NCBI RefSeq assembly: GCF_003581425.1
Contig: NZ_QXTG01000001.1
Span: forward strand, 930,001-994,000
From: Amnibacterium setariae
GTDB taxonomy: Bacteria > Actinomycetota > Actinomycetes > Actinomycetales > Microbacteriaceae
Length of the DNA: 64,000 bases
Direction: 5' to 3'
Positions 33,363 to 41,547 of this stretch are shown one piece after another (positions within the stretch are counted from its first letter, which is position 1; each line of letters begins with the position of its first letter). The position numbers and the translations under genes are program-made. The notes below the pieces were generated by a model. The model saw only the letters and a program-made list of their open reading frames with translations, did no database searches and was not told the origin of the DNA.

Positions 33363-34688
33363 TCAGGCGGCCGACTCGAGCGCCTTCTGCAGCGTCTCGA
33401 GGGCGGCCTTCGCCGTCACCTTGCCGCCGAGGACGGCCTGGGCGAAGTTGATCGTCGGCTGCGTGCCGTCGACCTTCGTGACGTTCAGGAACACCGTGTT
33501 CTGACCCGGCGCACCCCACGTCTTCGAGATGGGCTGCCAGACGTCGAGGATCTTCTTGTTGTCGACGTCGTTCTTGTACGCCTCATCCGCGATGGACTTG
33601 AGCACCGGCAGGCCGATGCCGGTCTTCTTGGTCCAGAGCGTCTTCATGTTCTGGTAGTAGTACGTCAGGAACGCCTCCGAGGCCTCCTGGCTCGGGGTGT
33701 TCTTGTACATCATGATGTTGTTCGGGAAGTAGAGCGCGCCCTTCTTCCCGGTCGGCCCGGTCAGCGGGTCGGCGACCACGAGGTCCTTCGCGACGTCGGC
33801 CTTGATGTTCGGCTTCGCACCCGCGCCGTCCCAGATGCCGGCGAACTTCTTCGCGCTGACCTGCGCGTAGAAGTTGTCGCTCGTGTAGGTGGCCGCGCGC
33901 GGGTCGGAGTAGCCGTTCTTCACGAGGCTGATCACCCAGTCGACCGCCTGGATGTTCGCCTCGGTGACGACGTCCGGCTTCTGGTCGGCGTTGAAGAGAC
34001 CGCCGCCGTTGTTGATCATGTGCGCCACGATCTGGTGGAAGCCGGTGAAGGCGCCCGCGCCGGAGCGCGTGCCGTAGCCGTAGACGCCGAGCTTCTTGAC
34101 CTTGCGGCACATCTCCTCGTAGGAGTCCCAGTCCGTCGGGGTGTCCGCGCCGGCCTGCTCGAGCAGCGCCTTGTTGTACCAGAGGACGCGCATGTCGAGG
34201 TTGTAGGGGACGGCCGCGTAGCCCTTGTCCGACTTCAGGGTGTCCACGACGCCCGGCAGGAAGTCGTCGTAGATGCCGTTCTTCTTCCACGAGTCGAGCA
34301 GGTCGTCCGCGTACGCGATCTTGCCCTGGCTCTCGAACAGGAAGGCCTGGGTGCCGCCGCCGGAGGAGACGGCCGGGCCGTTGTTCGCGGCGACCGCGGT
34401 GGAGAACGACTGGATGAAGTTCGCCCACTGGATCTGCTGGTACTGGACCGAGCCGAAGCCGCTCTTCGGCTTGTAGGCCGCGGCGATCCGCTTGTCCTCG
34501 GTGAGGAACGCCGGGGGGCCCCACGGCATGTTCCAGAACTTCAGCGGCTTGCTGGCGTTGCCGCCGCCACCGCCACCGCCACCACCGTTCGAGCTGCAGG
34601 CGGCGAGGAAGCCGACTGCGGCCGCGCTGACGCCCGCGCCGAGCAGCGTGCGCCTGGTGAAGCCGGATCCGGAGGGAAGAGATGCCAT
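33363..34688 (-). CDS. Sugar ABC transporter substrate-binding lipoprotein
   Basis: Solute-binding lipoprotein of 441 residues with a twin-arginine signal (FTRRTLLGAG, R12-R13), lipobox FLAAC with C31, and an unusual run of nine Gly after SSN as linker. The mature protein is a family 1 binding protein (SSGGGTQAFLFESQGKIAYA, DMRVLWYNKALLEQ). ATG 34688 is chosen to place the Tat motif correctly; the frame is open for 44 more codons upstream over the promoter. A TTGACA -35 (34820-34815, minus) and a CGAAA-type operator lie upstream. Cargo unknown; the operon context with GMC and ThuA suggests a glycoside or disaccharide. Confidence 0.92.
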   Translation of the reverse strand: MASLPSGSGFTRRTLLGAGVSAAAVGFLAACSSNGGGGGGGGGNASKPLKFWNMPWGPPAFLTEDKRIAAAYKPKSGFGSVQYQQIQWANFIQSFSTAVAANNGPAVSSGGGTQAFLFESQGKIAYADDLLDSWKKNGIYDDFLPGVVDTLKSDKGYAAVPYNLDMRVLWYNKALLEQAGADTPTDWDSYEEMCRKVKKLGVYGYGTRSGAGAFTGFHQIVAHMINNGGGLFNADQKPDVVTEANIQAVDWVISLVKNGYSDPRAATYTSDNFYAQVSAKKFAGIWDGAGAKPNIKADVAKDLVVADPLTGPTGKKGALYFPNNIMMYKNTPSQEASEAFLTYYYQNMKTLWTKKTGIGLPVLKSIADEAYKNDVDNKKILDVWQPISKTWGAPGQNTVFLNVTKVDGTQPTINFAQAVLGGKVTAKAALETLQKALESAA

Positions 34689-34814
34689 CGTCGGTGTCCT
34701 CTCCGACGCCCGGTGCTTCTTCGCCCGGTGCGTCGTCGTTCGTCGTCGAACTGCTGTGCTTCGCCGGGACCACGGCGGTCCGGCGGGGGTCAGTTTTGTT
34801 GCGGTTCCCGACGA

Positions 34815-34832
34815 TGTCAACGAAAACTTCCG
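34815..34832 (-). promoter_or_regulatory. Promoter -35 and degenerate CGAAA/TTTCG operator before the binding-protein gene
   Basis: On the minus strand TTGACA (34820-34815) is a good -35, with AAAACT 17 bases on as a weak -10. Directly upstream CGAAAACTTCCG (34821-34832, plus) is a degenerate form of the palindrome at 35950-35960 before the LacI gene. Confidence 0.5.
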
Positions 34833-34853
34833 CGAGTCGACATCTCGATCCGG

Positions 34854-35900
34854 TCACGACGGGGCGGCTGCGAGGGCGGCCCGAGCGGGCGCCGCCGTGC
34901 TGTCGCGCACCACGAGGTGCGTCGCGAGCTCGAGCCGCGGCTGGTCCACCGGCTCGCCCGCCGCGTACTTCAGCACGATCCGGGTCGCCTCCTCGGCCAT
35001 CCGCCGGATCGGCTGGTGCACGCTCGTGAGCCGCGGCCGCGCCCACGTCGCGACCTGGGTGTCGTCGTAGCCGACGACCGAGAGGTCCTCCGGCACGCGC
35101 AGCCCGCGCTCGGCCGCGACCTCGATGACGCCGAGCGCCTGCAGGTCGTTGCCGGCGAACACCGCGGTGGGCCGGTCGGCCCCCGCGAGCAGGCGCTCCG
35201 CGGCGGCGCGTCCGCCGGTCGGGAGGAAGTCGCCCATGAGCACCTCGTGCTCGAGCACCGGCAGCCCTGCGGAGGCCATGGCCGACCGGAACCCGTCGAG
35301 CCGCGCCCACGAGCAGAGCATGTGGGTGTGGCCGCTGACCGCGGCGATCCGCGTGTGCCCGAGCTCGATGAGGTGCCGCGTGGCCGCGAAACCGCCCGCC
35401 CAGTTGGTGGAGCCGACGGACGGGACGTCCGGCGGCAGCTCGCCGGCGGGATCGATCACGACGACCGGGATGCCGCGCGAGGTGAGGCGGTCCTTCATCT
35501 TCGGCGTGGGGTCGGTCGAGACGAGCAGCACGCCGGCGGGCCTGCGGCGCAGCACGCCGCTCAGCCAGTGCGGCGCGGGCGCGTGGTGCTCCCCGCTCGG
35601 CGAGAGCACGAGGCTCATGCCGGCCCGGTGGGCGACCTCCTGCACCCCCGACATGATCTCGGAGCCCCACGGGTTCGAGAGGTCGGAGAAGACGAGCTCG
35701 AGCAGGGTGGAGCCTTTCGAGACGGACCCGCGGCGCTGGTAGTCGTGCTCGTCGAGCAGGGCCTCGATGCGCTGCCGCGTCGTCGGCGCGACGTCCGCGT
35801 GCCCGTTCAGCACCTTCGAGATCGTCGACAGGGAGACGCCGGCCTCCTCGGCCAGCATCGCGAGCGTCGTCCGCCCGCCGTCGGCCGCGTCGCCGCTCAT
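34854..35900 (-). CDS. LacI-family transcriptional regulator
   Basis: Repressor of 348 residues with HTH LAMLAEEAGVSLSTISKVLN and an effector domain typical of the family (LLELVFSDLSNPWGSEIM, HLIELGHTRIAAVSG, TAVFAGNDLQALGVI, LSVVGYDDTQVATWA). ATG 35900 is chosen over an in-frame start at 35972 because the HTH then begins about 15 residues in. It is transcribed toward the binding-protein/permease/GMC genes but has a separate 165-base gap with its own promoter. It is closely similar to the LacI at 45103, sharing the SVVGYDD block and the opening VLVVS-like effector fold, so the two may see related ligands. Confidence 0.93.
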   Translation of the reverse strand: MSGDAADGGRTTLAMLAEEAGVSLSTISKVLNGHADVAPTTRQRIEALLDEHDYQRRGSVSKGSTLLELVFSDLSNPWGSEIMSGVQEVAHRAGMSLVLSPSGEHHAPAPHWLSGVLRRRPAGVLLVSTDPTPKMKDRLTSRGIPVVVIDPAGELPPDVPSVGSTNWAGGFAATRHLIELGHTRIAAVSGHTHMLCSWARLDGFRSAMASAGLPVLEHEVLMGDFLPTGGRAAAERLLAGADRPTAVFAGNDLQALGVIEVAAERGLRVPEDLSVVGYDDTQVATWARPRLTSVHQPIRRMAEEATRIVLKYAAGEPVDQPRLELATHLVVRDSTAAPARAALAAAPS

Positions 35901-35949
35901 GGTGTGCTCCCACCCCCGCGCGTCGGCGCGGGTCTTCCGGTCATTGTGT

Positions 35950-35960
35950 CGAAACTTTCG
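35950..35960. promoter_or_regulatory. Candidate autoregulatory operator of the LacI gene at 34854
   Basis: CGAAACTTTCG is a perfect odd-centred palindrome next to a CACAAT -10 candidate on the minus strand. Similar motifs stand at 47775-47786 and 51340-51351. Confidence 0.55.
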
Positions 35961-36091
35961 GTCCTCGATCAAGAGCGACTCGCGGGCATTCCGGCGGGAC
36001 CGGTCGCGCAGCCCTCAGCGGAGCGGTCCGGCGGCGGGTGATGATGGGCGCGGCGGTCGCCCGGACCGGCTCGCGGAGTGGAGGCGCAGAC

Positions 36092-37264
36092 ATGCGGATC
36101 ACCGGCTTCGACACGGTGCTCGTCGACTTCTACCGGACCAACCTCGTCCTCGTGGTCCTCACGACGGACGAGGGCGTGACGGGGGTCGCGGAGGCGACGC
36201 TCGAGGGTCAGGAGCACGCGGTCGTCGGCGCGGTCCGCCTCCTCGCGGAGAAGGTCGTCGGCCTCGACCCCACGCGGATCCACGCCACGGTGTACGAGCT
36301 GCTCCGGGACGGCTACTGGCGGGGCGGCCCGGTCACCATGACCGCGCTCTCCGCCCTCGAGACCGCCATGTGGGACGTGTCGGCCCGAGCGCTCGGGGTG
36401 CCGGTGCACCGCCTGCTCGGCGGCCGCGGCCGGGACCGGGTGCGCGCCTACGCGAACGGGTGGTTCTCCGGGGCGAAGGCGCCCGAGGACTTCGCCGCCG
36501 CGGCCGTGCGGACGGTCGAGCAGGGCTTCAAAGGCCTCAAGTGGGACCCGTTCGAGGCGGCCGACCTCACCGTCGCGCCGCGGGACCTGCGCCGCATGCT
36601 CGAGCCCGTCGCCGCGGTGCGCGAGGCGGTCGGCGACGACGTCGAGCTCTTCATCGACGCGCACGGCCGCTTCGACGTGCCGACCGCGATCCGCGTCGCA
36701 CGGGCGCTCGAGCCCTACGGCATCGTGTTCCTCGAGGAGCCGACGCCGCCGCTCGGCATCGACGCGCTCGCCGAGGTGCGCTCGAAGTCCCCGGTCGCGA
36801 TCGCCGCGGGGGAGCGCCTCTTCGGCCGCGACGCGTTCGTGCCCCTGCTCGCGCGGGGCGCGGTCGACTACGTGCAGCCCGACGTCACGCATGCCGGCGG
36901 CGTCTCGGAGCTGTCCTTCATCTCGACGCTCGCGTCGGCGTACTCGGTGCCGTTCGCGCCGCACAACCCGAGCGGCCCGCTCAGCACCGCGGCGACGCTG
37001 CAGGTGGGCGCGGCGGTGCCGAACTTCCGCTACCTCGAGATCATGGCGGTCGACGTGCCCTGGCGCGGCGACATCTCGGACGAGCACCTCGTGCTCACGC
37101 CCGAGGGCGACGTGCTGATCCCCGACCGTCCGGGGCTCGGCATCGAGCTCGACCTCGACGCCATCGCCCTGCACCCCTTCACCCCGCACCCGATGCGCAT
37201 CTTCGACGACGCGGTCGCGGACATCCGGCCGCCGGACGCCCGCTCGTACTTCCACGCCGAGTGA
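36092..37264 (+). CDS. Enolase-superfamily sugar acid dehydratase (mandelate racemase/galactonate dehydratase-like)
   Basis: Mg-dependent enzyme of 390 residues that would abstract the alpha proton of an aldonic acid and lose water to give a 2-keto-3-deoxy acid. Metal ligands D189 (FIDAHGRFD), E215 (FLEEPTPP) and E241 (AAGERLF) and the catalytic H291 (FAPHNPSGP) are intact; the N-terminal capping domain ends near 125. The HNPSGP block and GLKWDP segment resemble galactonate and arabinonate dehydratases more than racemases. ATG 36092 is chosen since GGAGG precedes it and the frame upstream is unlike the family. It overlaps the TetR gene by four bases. It could feed the oxidative pentose route encoded at 58-62 kb. 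Confidence 0.88.
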   Translation: MRITGFDTVLVDFYRTNLVLVVLTTDEGVTGVAEATLEGQEHAVVGAVRLLAEKVVGLDPTRIHATVYELLRDGYWRGGPVTMTALSALETAMWDVSARALGVPVHRLLGGRGRDRVRAYANGWFSGAKAPEDFAAAAVRTVEQGFKGLKWDPFEAADLTVAPRDLRRMLEPVAAVREAVGDDVELFIDAHGRFDVPTAIRVARALEPYGIVFLEEPTPPLGIDALAEVRSKSPVAIAAGERLFGRDAFVPLLARGAVDYVQPDVTHAGGVSELSFISTLASAYSVPFAPHNPSGPLSTAATLQVGAAVPNFRYLEIMAVDVPWRGDISDEHLVLTPEGDVLIPDRPGLGIELDLDAIALHPFTPHPMRIFDDAVADIRPPDARSYFHAE

Positions 37265-37842
37265 CGGAGCCCGGCGTCCCGAGCGCGGCGCGGCAGCGCC
37301 TGCTCGACCGCATCGCGGACCACGTGCTCGAGCACGGCCGGTCGGACCTGAGCCTCAGCGAGCTCGCTCGGGCCGTGGGCTCGAACAACCGCATGCTGCT
37401 CTACTACTTCGGCTCGAAGGAGGAGGCGCTGCGGCTGGCGGCGGACGTCGCCTTCGCCCGCTTCCCCCACCTCGAGGGCGCGCTGCGCCGCTTCGCCGAC
37501 GAGGAGCCCGGCCTCCGCGACCGGCTGCGGCGCGTGTGGGACGACATCGCCCACCCGGAGAACCGCCCGTTCCTCGCGCTGTTCTTCCAGCAGTTCGGCG
37601 TCGCGCTCTACCGGCCCGAACGGCACGAGGAGCTGCTCGTGCGGCTCGGCGCCGAATGGGTCGCCGAGGTCCGCGCGGTGCTCGAGCGGGAGGGCTGCGG
37701 GGACGCCGCCGACGAGCTCGCGACCCAGCTCGTCGCGGCCTGGCGCGGGCTGCAGTTCGCGCTCCTCTCCGGGACGGACCCCGCGCTGCTGCGCGGCGCG
37801 CACGAGCGCCTCGTCGACGCCTTCCCGGCGCCCGGCCGGTAA
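37261..37842 (+). CDS. TetR-family transcriptional regulator
   Basis: Regulator of 193 residues with N-terminal HTH: DHVLEHGRSDLSLSELARAV then GSNNRMLLYYFGSKEEALR, the classic TetR YYxFxSKE motif. The remainder is all-helical ligand-binding and dimer domain. GTG 37261 overlaps the dehydratase stop. A palindrome 29 bases beyond its stop, at the promoter of the flavin reductase gene, is its most likely target. The ligand is unknown. Confidence 0.9.
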   Translation: MTEPGVPSAARQRLLDRIADHVLEHGRSDLSLSELARAVGSNNRMLLYYFGSKEEALRLAADVAFARFPHLEGALRRFADEEPGLRDRLRRVWDDIAHPENRPFLALFFQQFGVALYRPERHEELLVRLGAEWVAEVRAVLEREGCGDAADELATQLVAAWRGLQFALLSGTDPALLRGAHERLVDAFPAPGR

Positions 37843-37864
37843 CCCGGCGGAAACACCGCCTCCC

Positions 37865-37886
37865 TAGCCTTGAACCGTCCGGTTCA
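37865..37886 (+). promoter_or_regulatory. Promoter with TetR-type operator before the flavin reductase gene
   Basis: TAGCCT (37865-37870) fits a -10; TGAACCG-TC-CGGTTCA (37871-37886), a palindrome with 7-bp arms, covers the expected transcription start. Repression by the adjacent TetR protein is the simplest reading. Confidence 0.65.
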
Positions 37887-37901
37887 GACGGAGGAGGTCC
37901 C

Positions 37902-38414
37902 GTGACGCGGCTCACCGAGCTCGGCGACGACGCGGCGGCGCTGCGCCGCACCTTCGCCCTCTTCCCCTCCGGCGTCGCGGCGATCGCGGCGGAGGTGGAC
38001 GGGGTGCGGCGGGTGCTCGTCGCGTCCTCGTTCCAGGTCGGGATCTCCGCCGACCCGCCCCTCGTCCTGTTCGCCGTCCAGCGGACGAGCGAGTCGTGGC
38101 CCGTCCTGCGGCGGGCCGAGCGGCTCGGCGTGTCCGTGCTCGGCGAGGCGCACGAGGACGCTTGCCGACAGCTCGCCGCCCGCGAGCCGGACCGCTTCGC
38201 GGGCATCCCCGTGACCCGCACCGCCCGCGGCGCCGTGCTCGTCGACGGGGCGCCGGTGCACCTCGAGTGCTCGGTCGAGGGCGAGACGCCGGCCGGCGAC
38301 CACGACCTCGTGCTGCTGCGGGTGCACGCCCTCGCGACCGATCCGGCGGCGTCGCCGCTCGTCTTCCACGGCTCGACCTTCCGCCGCCTCGAGCCCGCGC
38401 GCACGGCGGCCTGA
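37902..38414 (+). CDS. Flavin reductase-like FMN-binding protein
   Basis: Split-barrel FMN-binding protein of 170 residues of the flavin reductase family (HpaC/NtaB-like). LRRTFALFPSGVAAIAAEVDG is the conserved opening, VASSFQVGISADPPLVLFAV the flavin-binding loop, and SVLGEAHEDACRQLA the following helix. Such proteins supply reduced flavin to a monooxygenase or bind FMN as part of an enzyme; no monooxygenase is present nearby, so the partner is unknown. GTG 37902 follows GAGGAGG with four bases between. The operator-overlapped promoter suggests induction by a small molecule. Confidence 0.85.
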   Translation: MTRLTELGDDAAALRRTFALFPSGVAAIAAEVDGVRRVLVASSFQVGISADPPLVLFAVQRTSESWPVLRRAERLGVSVLGEAHEDACRQLAAREPDRFAGIPVTRTARGAVLVDGAPVHLECSVEGETPAGDHDLVLLRVHALATDPAASPLVFHGSTFRRLEPARTAA

Positions 38415-38484
38415 GCGCGTCGCCGACGGCCGCCGGCGGGGAGGCGGTCGCGGCGCCGGACCGCCCGGTCCCTAGACTGCCGCC

Positions 38485-39663
38485 GTGCTGACGACCGACG
38501 CGAGCGCCCGCTCCGGCGGCGCGGAGCGGCGGCGCAACCTGGCCCTGGTGCTGCAGCGGGTGCACGTGGCGCCCGCGACGCGGAGCGAGCTGACGCGGGA
38601 GAGCGGGCTGAACCGCTCGACGGTCGGCACCCTCGTCGCGGACCTCGCCGCCCGCGGCCTCGTCGTCGAGGACGAGCCCGCGGCGGGCGGCCAGGTGGGT
38701 CGGCCGAGCCCGGTCGTCCGCGCCGGCGAGCTGCCGGTCGCGGTCGCGATCAACCCCGAGCTCGACGCGGTCACCGTCGCGCTCGTGCACCTCGGCGGCG
38801 AGGTGCTCGCGGTGGAGCGCGCGCCGTTCCGCGCCGCGCCCTCCGTCGAGGACACGGTCCGCACCGGTGCCGACGCCGTGCGGCGGCTGCTCGCGCAGGC
38901 GCCCGAGCGCCGGCCGGTCGGCGCCGGCCTCGCGGTGCCGGGCGTCGTCCGCCCGGCGGACGGCTTCGTCCGGCTGGCGCCGCACCTCGGCTGGCGCGAC
39001 GTGCCGCTCGCCGACCGGTTCGCGGACGCGCTCGGCCTGCCGACCGCCGCCGCGAACGACGCGGCGCTCGGGGCGCGGGCGGAGGGGCTCTTCGGCGCGG
39101 GCCGCGGCGTCGCCGACCTCGTCTTCCTGAACGGCGGCGCGAGCGGCATCGGCGGCGGCGTGATCGCGGGCGGCGTCCCGCTGACCGGCGCGGCCGGCCA
39201 CGCCGGCGAGTTCGGGCACATGATCATCGGGACGCCGGGCGGCGTCGACACCCTGGGCGTGCACGGCACGCTCGAGGCCGCGGTGTCGCGGGCGGCGCTG
39301 CTGCGCGCGCTGCGGCTCGAGCACGCGACGCCCGAGCAGCTGGAGGCCGCGCTCGTGGCCTCGACCGACGCGGACGTCGCCCGCACGGTCGCCGTGCAGG
39401 TCGACGCGCTCGCGTCCGCGCTCGCCAACGTCGTCAGCGTGCTGAACCCGGCCCGCGTGATCCTCGGCGGCTTCCTCTCCGCGCTCGCGGCCGTCGCGGG
39501 GGAGCGCCTCGACGCGCTCGTCGCCGACCGGGCGCTGCCCGGCATCGGCGAGCGGCTCGAGGTGCGCCGCAGCGAGCTGGGCTCCCGGATCATGCTGATC
39601 GGGGCCGCCGAGCTCGCGTTCGCGCCGCTGCTCGCGGACCCCTCCGCCTATCAGCCCCGCTGA
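38485..39663 (+). CDS. ROK-family transcriptional regulator (XylR/NagC-like)
   Basis: Repressor of 392 residues: an N-terminal winged helix (TRSELTRESGLNRSTVGTLV) joined to a ROK sugar-kinase-like domain (VGAGLAVPGVVRPADGFVR, AANDAALGARAEGLFG, LNGGASGIGGGVIAGG, GHAGEFGHMIIG). The kinase ATP-binding and the zinc-binding Cys cluster are degenerate: no CxCGxxGC is seen, unlike the ROK at 50082, so it is a regulator rather than a kinase. TAGACT (38473-38478) ends six bases before the GTG, with no Shine-Dalgarno, indicating a leaderless mRNA. It is a candidate for binding the ATGTTG...CAACAT sites before xylA and the xylanase gene. Confidence 0.9.
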   Translation: MLTTDASARSGGAERRRNLALVLQRVHVAPATRSELTRESGLNRSTVGTLVADLAARGLVVEDEPAAGGQVGRPSPVVRAGELPVAVAINPELDAVTVALVHLGGEVLAVERAPFRAAPSVEDTVRTGADAVRRLLAQAPERRPVGAGLAVPGVVRPADGFVRLAPHLGWRDVPLADRFADALGLPTAAANDAALGARAEGLFGAGRGVADLVFLNGGASGIGGGVIAGGVPLTGAAGHAGEFGHMIIGTPGGVDTLGVHGTLEAAVSRAALLRALRLEHATPEQLEAALVASTDADVARTVAVQVDALASALANVVSVLNPARVILGGFLSALAAVAGERLDALVADRALPGIGERLEVRRSELGSRIMLIGAAELAFAPLLADPSAYQPR

Positions 39664-39684
39664 GCCGCCGGCCCCGCCGGGCGG

Positions 39685-41412
39685 TCAGCCGCGGAACGCG
39701 GAGGCGAGCGCCGCGGGCAGCAGCCAGGGCGCCCGGCCGCCCGCGAACCCGGTGAGCAGGCGCCCGGTCGTCGCGGCCGTCCGCGCCGTCACGAACCACG
39801 GCGGGCGCGGCGACAGCGCGCGCTCCCCGGCGAGCACGGACGCGGGGAAGGGGCGGAACGGTCCGTGCAGCACGGTCCGCTCCGCGCCGTCGACGAGCAG
39901 GGCGTTGTGCACGACGCCGATCCCGCTGCCCGCGTCCTGCAGCGTGCCGCCGGGGAACGCGCCCCAGGGCGTGGCCGCGAGCAGGAAGCCGAGCCCCGTC
40001 CACGCGTTGATCGCGATCGTGCCGTAGCGCAGCGCCGCGATCGCGCGCCCGAACCCGGCGCCGAGCGCGGCGCGGTCCTCGGGCCGGATCAGCACGTTCG
40101 CGCCGAGCGTGCCGACGAGGCCGTCGTTCGCGCGGCGGACCGCCTCGTCCAGGAACGCCTGTCCGGTGCCGGGCACGTCGACGACGCCGAGCACGGGCGC
40201 GAACCACTCGGTGCGCTCCATCGCCGTCGCGTCGCGGTCGCCGACCTCGATCAGCAGGCGGTCGCCGTCCGGTCCCAGCCGCTCCGCGCCGGGGTAGGCG
40301 CGGACGGCGGCGGCGCAGCGGTCCGCGCTGCCCGGGTACCAGTCGGGTCGCGGGGGAGCGGCGGCGAGGGCGCCGCGGACGGCGTCGAGGAACGCCTCGC
40401 GCTGCGGCCAGTCCGCGGCGAGCAGCAGCACCTGCCCGGCGATGCAGTTGTAGCCGCCGTTGTGCAGCCGCATCGTGGCGACGTGCTCGGCCTGGAAGGC
40501 GAGCTCCGACGCGGTCCACTCGCCGGGCACGACGATGATCGGCGAGGCGCCGCCGAGCTCGCTCGTGATGGGCGCGTCGAGCAGCGGCGTGCCGGCCCGG
40601 CGCCGCTGATCCGCCTCGGGACCGGTGCCCCAGACGATCGCGTCGTGGCTGACGATGCTGCCCGTGATGTGCACGTGCCGCACGAGCGGCCGGTGCGCGA
40701 GGAAGCCGCCGACCGCGGCCCCGCCCTGCACGACGCGGAGCAGGCCGGCGTCGACGAGCGGCGCGAACGCCGCCTCGAACGGGCCGGCGAGGTCCGCGAG
40801 GACCGGGTTCAGCTTCAGGACCGCGGCCCGGTTCTCCGCGACGAGGCCGTACAGCACGTCGAGCGGCGGGATCGAGGTGATGTTCCCGGCGCCGAGCACG
40901 AGGCCGACGCCGGCCGACTCGCCGACCCGCAGGGCGCCGAGCCCGGCGGTGAGCTTCGCGCGCTGGTCGGTGACGCCGGGCGGGAACCAGACCTCGGCGC
41001 GGAAGCCGTGCAGCAGCAGGCCCTCCACGGCGCCGAGCGGCATGACGTCGACCGCGCGCCGGCCGCCGGGCGCCGCGTGGAACGCGAGGTCGCGCAGCGG
41101 GCTGCGCCCCTCGGCGAGCGCGTCGAGGGTCCGTGCGAGGCGGTCGATCGCGGTGAGCACGGCGTAGGGGCCGGAGAGCCACTCCTCGCCGACGAGCGGC
41201 GACGCGGGGTCGAGCCCCTTGATCCGCGCCGCGGTCAGCGCCCAGTCCTCGGCGTGCTCCGCGACCGCCGCGTGCGTGCGGCGCAGCAGCGCGGCCCGCT
41301 CCGGCAGCGGGGTCACCGCCCAGCGCTCCGCGCCCGCGTCGAGCTCGCCGAGCAGCCGGTCGAGCACCGCCTCGTCGACCCGGTCCTCGACCCCTGCGGT
41401 GCCCACGCCCAT
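39685..41412 (-). CDS. Aldehyde dehydrogenase family protein
   Basis: NAD(P)-dependent aldehyde dehydrogenase of 575 residues, about 80 longer than usual. The catalytic C323 stands in GGYNCIAGQV and the general-base Glu in TSELGGASP; the VLGAGNITSIPPLDVLYGL segment replaces the usual cofactor-binding NFP motif, so its substrate spectrum may be unusual. The extra length lies at the C-terminus (after about 490). The substrate is not evident; oxidation of a sugar-derived or lignocellulose-derived aldehyde is plausible. It is divergent from the alditol oxidase gene, with 135 bases between, and stands alone on the minus strand. Confidence 0.85.
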   Translation of the reverse strand: MGVGTAGVEDRVDEAVLDRLLGELDAGAERWAVTPLPERAALLRRTHAAVAEHAEDWALTAARIKGLDPASPLVGEEWLSGPYAVLTAIDRLARTLDALAEGRSPLRDLAFHAAPGGRRAVDVMPLGAVEGLLLHGFRAEVWFPPGVTDQRAKLTAGLGALRVGESAGVGLVLGAGNITSIPPLDVLYGLVAENRAAVLKLNPVLADLAGPFEAAFAPLVDAGLLRVVQGGAAVGGFLAHRPLVRHVHITGSIVSHDAIVWGTGPEADQRRRAGTPLLDAPITSELGGASPIIVVPGEWTASELAFQAEHVATMRLHNGGYNCIAGQVLLLAADWPQREAFLDAVRGALAAAPPRPDWYPGSADRCAAAVRAYPGAERLGPDGDRLLIEVGDRDATAMERTEWFAPVLGVVDVPGTGQAFLDEAVRRANDGLVGTLGANVLIRPEDRAALGAGFGRAIAALRYGTIAINAWTGLGFLLAATPWGAFPGGTLQDAGSGIGVVHNALLVDGAERTVLHGPFRPFPASVLAGERALSPRPPWFVTARTAATTGRLLTGFAGGRAPWLLPAALASAFRG

Positions 41413-41547
41413 GCGAACCCCTCCGTGCGCTCGCGAGAACGGTAGTCCTGAAGTCCCGGACGCGTCCCGGGTCGTCCCGCGACGGCGCGCGTCGGTCGAC
41501 CGCGCCGCCATCCGCGAGGATGGGTGGACAAGGACGAGGAGGTTCAC

